A stretch of DNA of 64,000 nucleotides from Haematococcus lacustris (taxonomy: Eukaryota; Chlorophyta; Chlorophyceae; Chlamydomonadales; Haematococcaceae). Shown here in pieces: positions 57,601-64,000 of this stretch. Below the pieces are notes generated by a model. It saw only the letters and a program-made list of their open reading frames with translations. It ran no database searches and had not been told where the DNA came from. The stretch is from assembly GCA_030144725.1 (NCBI GenBank), contig JASKMD010000019.1, forward strand, positions 8,358,760 to 8,422,759, written 5' to 3'. Each line of letters opens with the position of its first letter. Position 1 is the first letter of the stretch. Position numbers and translations under genes: made by a program.

Positions 57601-58682
57601 GTACACCCAGCTAACCTGTCAAACAGGTCATCCACTCGAGGTAGTGGGTATTGATCCCTAAGTGTGATTTTGTTCAGCTGACGATAGTCTACACACATCC
57701 TCAACTCACCTGATTTCATTTTGACAAAAAGGACAGGGGCAGCGTAGGGAGCGGAGGAGGGTTCGATGATGCCCTGCTCCAGGAAGGCTGCTACCTGCTT
57801 CTTCATCTCCAACAGCTCTGGCTGGCTCATCTTATATGATGGCAAAGCTGGTGGCTTACAGCCAGGCTGAAGGGGAATGGTGTGTCCCACTGGACGTTGA
57901 GGGGGTAGAGTATTGAAAGGGGCGAAGACATCGTCGTACTCAGATATGAGTGCTGTCAGCTGAGCTGCCACTGCAGGGGGTAGAGAGGTTGGGTAATTGA
58001 TAGGTGAGTTAGAGGGTGAGGTAGTTGATTGAGAGAGTGGGTCAGGGTCATTGGACAGCAAATTAGCTGGATTGGGGGTTGGGTGAACGGACAGCACACT
58101 TGCTGGGGTAGGGTTGATGGGCTGAGACGAGATGAGAGCCACCAGGGACTGGCCACCTTTCCTTAACCACCTGTAAGCCACTTTTGCTGACACAGTGGCT
58201 TGCTTATGTTTTGCCAGGATATGAGCACAATGGGGAGCCATAATTGGCGCTGCTGGCTCACATTTGAGTATTGTTTTAGCAGAAGCCATTTGTACTGTAA
58301 TAGTACGTGCTAGGTAGTCCAGCAGCACACCATTGGACTGAAGCCAGTCACTGCCCATTAAGATGTCAAAGGCAGAGAACATCTCAGGCACCACCAACAA
58401 CTCGACCCTGCAGCTCAGAGTCTGCACATTCAACTGGACGCTGCATGCATGCGTACAAACTACGGGCTGCCCATTAGCCACAAGGAATTCCTTGGGCTGC
58501 TTCAGTTTATAACTGGACAGCTGGTACTGCTCAACGGCAGCACAATTGATAAAGCTAGCCGCCGCCCCACTGTCAAACAGCAGAGTGCAATCATAGCCAT
58601 TCACTTTGCCAGAAAACGAGAAGTGTAATACACAGTCGTCTGCAGCAGGACCCTTGGGCATACATGCCTTTTCAGCGGGCAC
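54648..58682 (-). pseudogene. pol: Gypsy pol: protease, RT, RNase H, integrase, chromodomain; split by a MITE
   Basis: This is the replication enzyme set of the retrotransposon. Segment 58682-56682 has the protease DSGAAASF, RT blocks YRQLNKITLRDQYPLPRVDD and ALVYIDDILIM (catalytic DD), and RNase H FQVYCDASLQGVGAVL and YTDHKPL. Segment 56335-54648 resumes after the MITE with YDFTIEYLPGDTNPADPLSR. It continues with the integrase zinc finger (HVGITKTLERISRIFWWPRM then CDACQ), the DDE core (MDLITKLP, SDRGSHFTN, YHPESDGQTERYNRTLEEML), a GPY/F-like RFIGPFKVLEHVGPVAVRLD and a C-terminal chromodomain (YEVEKLLAHR, LVKWQGYDDSYNTWEP). Ignoring the 346-bp MITE and its 2-bp duplication restores an open frame (WLEFLSRYDF), but the MITE carries stops, so this copy cannot make full Pol. 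Confidence 0.95.
56336..56681. mobile_element. 346-bp MITE with long inverted repeats in pol
   Basis: Inverted repeats of about 70 bp begin CACTCCTACAA at both ends and include accgaccttgtc and gatcgggctgaaa. The pol sequence shows a 2-bp AA duplication. The interior is AT-rich with no coding capacity. Confidence 0.9.
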
Positions 58683-58730
58683 AGTGCTACAGGCACCAAC
58701 ACAGTTCTGACCGGCTGGTTGGGCAACACA

Positions 58731-60575
58731 TCAGCGGCGGCGGTCACCCTTGCCACCCTGCTGCTTCCATCCACCCTTGCCTGGGCTGCGGTCACGCTTG
58801 CCTGGACCCCGTGGGGGACGGTCCCCAGCACCATGGCCAGAAGGAGGGCCCAGGGAGGAGGGGCGGGGGAACCCAGAGACCCGGCGGGCCTCCTCAGCAG
58901 ACAGGTGCTTGAGGTTGCAGTAGTCCCTGAAGTGGGCGGGGTTCCAGCAGTGGTGGCAGGCATGGCCAGGAGGTGGCCTGGGAGGGGCATCAGACACAGG
59001 GGCAGCAGGAGGTGGGGGCCGTGGAGGACGTCCACCACCCTGGCTGCTGTGGCGACTTCCACGGTGGCCACTGCTGCTGCTGCTGCTGACATCCCAGTAG
59101 GGGCCACGAGGGGCCGCAGGAGGAAATCCTCCAGCAGGAGCGGTGAAGCCTCTGATACGGTCCATCTGCTTGTGAGGCACAAAGGCAGCTACAGGTGGAG
59201 GAGGGCGACGTCCCCCAATGCTGGTGGATACTGCAAACAGCACCTTCTGCCCATTCACTGCAGCCTGGATAGCATCAGTGAGGGTGGGCTCAGACATGAG
59301 GGCCAGGTCATGCACAACTCGTCCCTGCAGCTCAGGGGTGAGACCCCTAATGAAGGTAGCCACAAGCATTGCAGGTGCCATGCAAGTCATGCCTGCAACA
59401 GTCAGGGTATTCCTGAACTCAGTGATGTACGCATTGAGGGTAGAACCAGCTGTCATGCGTAATGCACCTGGATCCAGCAGCTTCCTGCGGTGCACATCTG
59501 AGTCATTACGCAGGTCATCACCAGCCATCTCTTTAAAAGAGGTACGCAGGAATGACCAGGTGGGCCTAACGCCATGTGCAAGGATATGGGCATTCCTAGT
59601 GGCTGGATACCATACCTCACGTGCTTTGCCTGTCAAGAAGTTTGGCAGGGCATCAGCAGGGTCAATGCGCAAATATGCACAGTGGACTTCAAGGTCTTCA
59701 CAGAATATTTCTGCTACTCGAGAGGTGTTGAGGCACTGATCTGTCCATTTCTCAGGACCTGGAACCTTGACCCTGGGCAGAGATGCTGTCACAGGTAAAG
59801 GGGACGCAACCTGAGATGAAGGCGCCTGTCCTACTGACAACGGGTGCGGCGCAACAGGTGCGACAGGTGCAGCAGGTGCGGTGGTGCCAGATGAGGCTGG
59901 TGCAGCAGGCTTTGCAGCAGAGGTGCCACTGCTACCATTCACAGCAGGTCGAGCTGACTGCGAATACTGGTTGCGTATATCTGCCACAGTCTGCTCTCCA
60001 CTCACCAGCGCATTCTGCAGGCCCTGAAGACGCTCCATCTCAGCGAGCTCCGCTCGGATCCGGACAGCTTCGTTCTGAGAAGCCTGGAGGTTCGCATTCG
60101 CTCCCACCAGCTGCTGGCGAAGCCTCTGAATCTCGTCAAATTGCGCAGTAGCCGCAGACGTGCCAACATCAGGCAGGATCGGGGCAGCTGTCAGGGCTCC
60201 TGCATAAGAGAGCGGGGCAGCTCCAGGGGCCGCCACAGCTGAAGGTGCTGGGCCAGCCGAAGGCTGAACGGAGGACATAGCGTTCAGAGTCTGCAGCACG
60301 TTCTTCAGCAGATCCATAGCTTGAGCGGGCGGTAGACCAGTAACCCTCTCGATTTCCGCGAAGGCGGGGCTCGTGATAGGCACAGGAAGAGCGGGGGTGG
60401 TAATAGTTACCGTCGTGCCAGTATTTGGCGCCCCAGTCGCAGCAGGAACCGCTGCTGGAACACCAGAGGTGGCGTTCGGAGTCGCTGGGGGCGGGGAGCC
60501 AGGAGTTTGGCTCCCAGGAGCAGGACGCTCCTGTCGTTTGTCTCCTCCAGGAGGAGGCTCCTTATTGGCAGTCAT
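58731..60575 (-). CDS. gag: Gypsy gag polyprotein, 614 aa
   Basis: It forms the particle of the retrotransposon. The N-terminal third is Pro/Ala-rich and low-complexity. A gag-like core follows (EKWTDQCLNTSRVAEIFCED; YPATRNAHIL; ITEFRNTLTVAGMTCMAPAM; LVATFIRGLTPELQGRVVHD). Near the C-terminus lies one CCHC zinc knuckle (CHHCWNPAHFRDYC) in a basic, Gly/Arg-rich context. The frame is open to a TGA at 58733-58731. Pol continues in the same frame after that single stop, without another stop before its first ATG at 58682. Confidence 0.93.
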   Translation of the reverse strand: MTANKEPPPGGDKRQERPAPGSQTPGSPPPATPNATSGVPAAVPAATGAPNTGTTVTITTPALPVPITSPAFAEIERVTGLPPAQAMDLLKNVLQTLNAMSSVQPSAGPAPSAVAAPGAAPLSYAGALTAAPILPDVGTSAATAQFDEIQRLRQQLVGANANLQASQNEAVRIRAELAEMERLQGLQNALVSGEQTVADIRNQYSQSARPAVNGSSGTSAAKPAAPASSGTTAPAAPVAPVAPHPLSVGQAPSSQVASPLPVTASLPRVKVPGPEKWTDQCLNTSRVAEIFCEDLEVHCAYLRIDPADALPNFLTGKAREVWYPATRNAHILAHGVRPTWSFLRTSFKEMAGDDLRNDSDVHRRKLLDPGALRMTAGSTLNAYITEFRNTLTVAGMTCMAPAMLVATFIRGLTPELQGRVVHDLALMSEPTLTDAIQAAVNGQKVLFAVSTSIGGRRPPPPVAAFVPHKQMDRIRGFTAPAGGFPPAAPRGPYWDVSSSSSSGHRGSRHSSQGGGRPPRPPPPAAPVSDAPPRPPPGHACHHCWNPAHFRDYCNLKHLSAEEARRVSGFPRPSSLGPPSGHGAGDRPPRGPGKRDRSPGKGGWKQQGGKGDRRR

Positions 60576-60625
60576 TTGCTTAGGGAGAAAGTGGCGTTAG
60601 TAGCAACGTCGGTCGGAAACCAAAA

Positions 60626-60832
60626 TGTAGCGTGCTAAGAGCAGCGCCGATAACCGATAACCACCTCTTTCCTACAGCGTGACACGGCCAGGGTTTAGAA
60701 CGTTTCCCCCGAGGAGTCGAACCTCTGAAGCAGGTGTGCACGAAGGCCCACCTGCCCCTTTCGCCCACCATGTCACACTGCAGTACAGAAGTACCGTGAG
60801 GCGAGCTAGGCTTCGAGGAGCCGTTCGCTACA
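60626..60832 (-). repeat. 5' LTR of the gypsy element
   Basis: 207 bp, TG...CA when read on the element strand; one difference from the 3' LTR. Confidence 0.97.
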
Positions 60833-61298
60833 CGCCAACCCATATGGTGTATTCGGCGGAAGCGAGTACGATTATATGTTTCATTCACCCCGTCTAGGTG
60901 CCCTGCACGCCCGGCAGGCATCGCGATGGGTGTTTGCCGGACATTCCATGTGTGCACAACCCGCTCACTGCGCCAGATAGATGGCGCCACAGGGATGTGG
61001 CTCACCGTCCCAAGGATACCCGTCTCGCCGCTGTTATTTGTTCGCGGGCACATGTGGCAGTACGCGAGCAAAGACTCCAATGGCTTGCGCTGATGGTCAA
61101 ATGACGCGCATTGCTTTGCAGATACCAATGTGATAAACGGTATCGAAAACGGTGCAGATTTGAGAGAGTATTTGCATGAACATTACCACCCCCATGTTGG
61201 GGCCGCCCGACCTAGGTAATATTAACAATAGCTATATTAGCCAGCCAACCATATTAGCTCCCGATTCTTGTCGCGCCTTCGTTCGGTTCCTAGCGCTA

Positions 61299-61513
61299 TG
61301 GCTGAGCCTGGCTTCGCTGCGCCCCCTGTGCACCTGATTGATGATGCGCCATCGGAGGCCGCAACATGGACACAGAAGCATAAGAACAAGACCCACACTG
61401 TCGATGCCCTGCTTTCAAAGCTGAAATCAAGCAAGGCCGTGCGCCCAAACTTCCGCGCGATGGTCGACATAAACCTGAAAAAAGTCGTAATCGCGTGCGT
61501 GATATGTCAGTGA
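61299..61513 (+). pseudogene. hAT transposase N-terminal fragment
   Basis: MAEPGFAAPPVHLIDDAPSE then ATWTQKHKNKTHTV aligns with the start of the transposase at 9347, including SKAVRPNFRAMVDINLKKVV. It ends CVICQ at a stop, and no later exon is present. The sequence from 61514 to 61945 shows no further gene. Confidence 0.8.
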
Positions 61514-62009
61514 CCTCAACGCCTTCATCATCGGGATGTTCGGCTGGATGTTCGGCTGTGGTGGGCAGCCGCCCGCTTTGCGGAAGATGGGATACATTGT
61601 TGGGGGATAAGTAATAAGCGGAGTACCAGACATGCGGCGGAGCTATGTAGTAGATAACGACAAAACCGTCAGTGCTAAAGGGTTACCGGCGCTAAACAGC
61701 TCGAGACCGAAGCCAGCGGCCGCGGAGCGTAGCGACCAAGTTTGGTTTGTGGCTGTTGATAGGGGAGGGGCCGCGTATTAAACGTTTTAAGGATAGGGCT
61801 GCTAACGTTTTTAAACGCGTGAAAACGCCACAATTACCGGTGTAATAAATTCCACTCATTTTGATGACCACTTTTTCGACTTATTACCGTTTTTGCGCTG
61901 GATTATTACCGACTTATTACATTATTACCCAATCGCTCATCACTGCTTGTCACTCCCACTGATAGCGTATGCCTAGTCGGCGTCGGAGTAGACGATACTG
62001 TATCTAGTG

Positions 62010-62110
62010 AATTGTGAGGTTGTCAGGAATCGAACCTGGGCGGGATGACGTCTATACTCCATCTGGCACTCCTCTTTGCTAGATAACCTATGCTATGCTG
62101 CTAGACCATC
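62010..62110 (-). other. tRNA-like A-box/B-box sequence
   Basis: On the minus strand TGGTCTAGCAG fits the A-box and GGTTCGATTCC fits the B-box, but no acceptor stem can be formed with the sequence upstream of the A-box. It is more likely a SINE head or tRNA relic than a tRNA gene. It lies near the right end of the outer hAT. Confidence 0.45.
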
Positions 62111-62161
62111 TAAATCTAGCGTCTAGATCTACGTAGATCTACGTAGATGGGACGGTCCCTA

Positions 62162-64000
62162 TGTGCTACTCGTTGGCATAGTCAAGGACTTTGTGACATG
62201 GACAACGAAGGTTTGCGGGGCCAAGGGCGGGGTAGATCACTTCTCATTGCCTGTTGTGTGACCCGGTTGATTAGATGGTGAGCTTTGCATTCGTCGGCAC
62301 ACACCCGCCGCACACTGCAGGGCGCATACGTGTATCGCAGCCGAGGTACTACTGCACCCTTGGCCACAAATTCAAAGCTCGCTGCATCCAGCCTCGGATA
62401 CCTTAAGCAATCACAGGTGAGCTAGCGGCGCTCTCCGAGGAGCAACAGGTCTAGGTTCGCACGCCATTGTCGCCAAAGGCCGTCACCTTATTGAACCGCC
62501 AATTGCCCTAGCATGCGCACGCCCTAGCTATTACAGCTTGGCGATAGCGAGAGGGCCGCAGCACTAGACATGTTCCCAAGAGTCGCTTAGGACGGCGGCT
62601 TAGCACCTCACCGTTCTGTGTCCAAATTCATTACTGCCACTTTCAGCTGTTGCCCCACTAATCGCACCACCCGCCTCCCAGTCATGCGGCTCTCGGTGGG
62701 TCAAGGGCGCGCTTGTTGCTATGTTTGCAGGGTCACCGCAGTATGCCGCAGTTGCGCAGCCCGTGCGATGCCCCTGAGCGGTCCGAGTGGCCCTTGTCGA
62801 GTGGCAGGCTAGTGCACCCACGACCCTTGAGTCAATCGTCGCCGGCCTCCATTTTTGCGCTACTTACCTTGCTGCTGGCCGTCCCTGCTTCTGCCCAGTG
62901 GAAGGTCGGTCGAGCAACGTGGTACGACGACGCTGCCTGGTGAGGCTCACGTGATGGACTATGTTGCTCGCTCCTAGCTAGGGACCGCGTGCTGAGTGCC
63001 TACCTCTATGCTGCGTTGACGACGTGAACATGCACCAGGCCCTTCACGTATGCTGCCAGCTCAGTGCTGCTTTACTAATCTGCTCGCATTGCCACTATGC
63101 ATTCTCCCCTCGCTTGGCCGCAGGATGTCTGTTCACTCCGGTTCATGCATGTATGGTGAGTGCTGCATGTGACAGCACCCAGCACTGCACCAGAGCACCA
63201 GCCCAGCACTGACATTAGGTGTTGATATGTAGGTATGACTAGACCGGCTTGTTGCCCTTGCCTCCTGCTCAGGGTACCTTGGCAACAAGTTCGGTGGGAA
63301 CCAGAACTGGATGGTGGCAGCCATGAATGATGGGCACCCACGCTTTGGTGGTAGCTGCGGGTGAGTTTAACTGCCTGGCTTGGTGGAAGTGGTGGTGTCG
63401 AGCTGGCTGTAAAGAAATGATTGCACATGGGGCTGCCACTTGGTAACGGTGTCGGCAACTAGCCTGGAGAGTTGTAATAGCATGTTGTGAAGCTGTGCGG
63501 GTGTGGACGCTGATGCTGGATAGTTGGCAGGGGCATTGTTGGAAGGGCTCCTTTCTCCATGCTTGGACCCAACCTACCTGCTGCTGCTGGTCCGGGCTTG
63601 TGTTGCGCAGCCGCAGCAGCCGGCCGCTTGGCCCAGCCTGCATGGCCGTGTGACTGTCCTGGTCGGTGTGACGTGTGTGAGGGAGGACTGGTGCCACCAG
63701 GGCCAGCACATGGCCACCAGGGCCTGAAGGGGAGGGCAGGCAAGAAGCCATGCACGCATCCCTGCTTGCGTGTATGCTTGCATTCTATTTGAAATGTCTT
63801 GCACTGCTGGTAGTGTTGTGCATGACATGAATCTGCTGCACTTCATGTTGTCCATCTTGCCTGTCAACTAAAAACTGTCAAGCAATTGCCTGTTTGACTG
63901 TCAGTGGCATCTGCTCTGGTACTGGTTGAAGCATGGGTTGCGGGTGGGAAGGGTTCACGTATCACATCTCTAGCCACTTGCCTATCCTTGCTGCTGCTTC
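62162..64000 (+). repeat. Duplicated segment, second copy, right part
   Basis: It continues the match to 38702-40640 after the hAT insertion, offset 23460 through most of its length, with scattered substitutions and small indels after 63370. Confidence 0.95.
62743..64000 (+). CDS. Expansin-like gene, second copy, partial at window end
   Basis: Exons 62743-62939, 63124-63155 and 63273-63360 match exons 1-3 of the copy at 39283, with identical peptides as far as seen and conserved splice sites. Exon 4 should begin just past position 64000. The gene's upstream region is displaced by the 17-kb nested hAT stack, whose right end lies about 580 bp before the start codon, so its expression may differ from the first copy. 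The start has the same uncertainty as in the first copy (ATG 62713 is in frame). Confidence 0.88.

Larger units (their letters stand above)
54368..60832 (-). mobile_element. Ty3/gypsy chromovirus-type LTR retrotransposon, 6465 bp
   Basis: Two 207-bp LTRs (TGTAGCG...CGCTACA) differ at one base. The 5-bp duplication is CGCCA (54363-54367, 60833-60837). On the minus strand the order is LTR, gag, protease, reverse transcriptase, RNase H, integrase with chromodomain, LTR, the Ty3/gypsy order. A purine tract (ggaggggga, about 54577-54587) precedes the 3' LTR. The sequence after the 5' LTR begins TTTTGGTTTCC, containing the TGG expected of a primer-binding site. Confidence 0.97.
53528..61210. mobile_element. 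Inverted-repeat element inside the hAT fragment, host of the gypsy insertion
   Basis: The ends are TTCAGGCGGCCCCAACAT on the left and, reverse-complemented, TCGGGCGGCCCCAACATG on the right. CCTAGG is on both sides (53522-53527, 61211-61216). Without the gypsy element it would be about 1.2 kb. No protein is recognised in 53546-54362 or 60838-61193. Confidence 0.75.
53506..61513 (+). mobile_element. hAT 5' fragment (relative of 9234-12569), split by insertions
   Basis: Its left end TAGGGTGGTTCCCCC matches the hAT at 9234. After the inserted element ends at 61210, hAT leader sequence resumes (taatatt..., then ccagccaaccatattagctc), followed by the BED-like N-terminus. The 3' part of the element is missing. 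Confidence 0.8.
47017..61945. mobile_element. Second hAT-type element nested in the first
   Basis: The ends are CAGTGATGGGCGATT on the left and, reverse-complemented, CAGTGATGAGCGATT on the right. The 8-bp duplication CTTGTCAC is at 47009-47016 and 61946-61953. No transposase attributable to it was found. It is filled with later insertions. Confidence 0.88.
45174..62161. mobile_element. hAT element hosting a 17-kb nested stack
   Basis: The 13-bp terminal inverted repeat TAGGGACCGTCCC is exact at both ends (45174-45186, 62149-62161). The 8-bp duplication TGTGCTAC is at 45166-45173 and 62162-62169, and the paralogous empty site is at 38702-38709. Only the outer parts (about 45174-47016 and 61946-62161) belong to the original element; the left part retains a damaged transposase end. 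Confidence 0.93.

Noticed and set aside
61237..61470. Treating the BED fragment at 61299 and the hATC fragment at 46395 as one hAT gene
   Set aside because: On the plus strand the C-terminal part lies 15 kb upstream of the N-terminal part, and each sits in a different nested layer.
62010..62110. Functional tRNA gene
   Set aside because: A- and B-box matches exist, but no acceptor stem pairs across the ends; a SINE or tRNA relic is more likely.
1..64000. CRISPR array or bacterial operon structure
   Set aside because: No spacer-repeat pattern; genes are intron-rich and eukaryotic.

Overview
The window looks like nuclear DNA of a GC-rich green alga of the volvocalean (chlamydomonadalean) type. 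The host genes have many short GT-AG introns, often with gtgagt or gtgcgt donors. There are secreted algal-type proteins, long arrays of 5-bp repeats, and several eukaryotic transposon families. From memory, the Fanzor-like peptides resemble families I associate with Haematococcus; that is recall, not a search result.

Host genes: the start of a 5'-3' exoribonuclease (XRN) on the minus strand (754-1381); a 12-exon alpha-carbonic anhydrase (2648-7248, +); a 7-exon AP180/CALM-type clathrin adaptor (20159-27348, +); a 6-exon Mpv17/PMP22-family membrane protein (35197-32116, -); and two copies of an expansin-like wall protein gene (39283-41799, +, complete; 62743 to beyond the window end, +, partial). 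I rebuilt exon chains by hand from splice signals, codon phase and family consensus. The coding sums of the four complete chains are exact multiples of three.

Mobile DNA fills the rest. The most notable system is Fanzor, the eukaryotic TnpB-like family of RNA-guided nucleases. Copy 1 (12668-19270, +) keeps D/E/D RuvC residues over 780 codons but is split by a 1.7-kb DNA transposon that itself contains a SINE. Copy 2 (30323-28119, -) is a pseudogene. The roughly 250-bp non-coding tail after copy 1's stop recurs at 27609-27888 as a 5'-truncated insertion with a 12-bp target-site duplication. A tail of the copy 2 type recurs at about 1963-2240. These tails are candidate guide RNA (fRNA/omegaRNA) regions.

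Right half: the second expansin copy is interrupted by a 17-kb nested stack. A hAT element (45174-62161) has its empty site preserved in the first expansin copy. It contains another hAT (47017-61945), which holds an LTR-flanked TRIM-like element, a second copy of the 7-bp-TSD transposon, a 2.1-kb inverted-repeat element, and a hAT 5' fragment. That fragment is split by an inverted-repeat element, which is split by a chromodomain Ty3/gypsy retrotransposon (54368-60832), which is split by a MITE. Pentamer arrays (GGGGT, GGGGC, GGTCA, GGGCT) recur in introns, between genes and inside transposons; the long open frames through them are artefacts of the 5-bp period.
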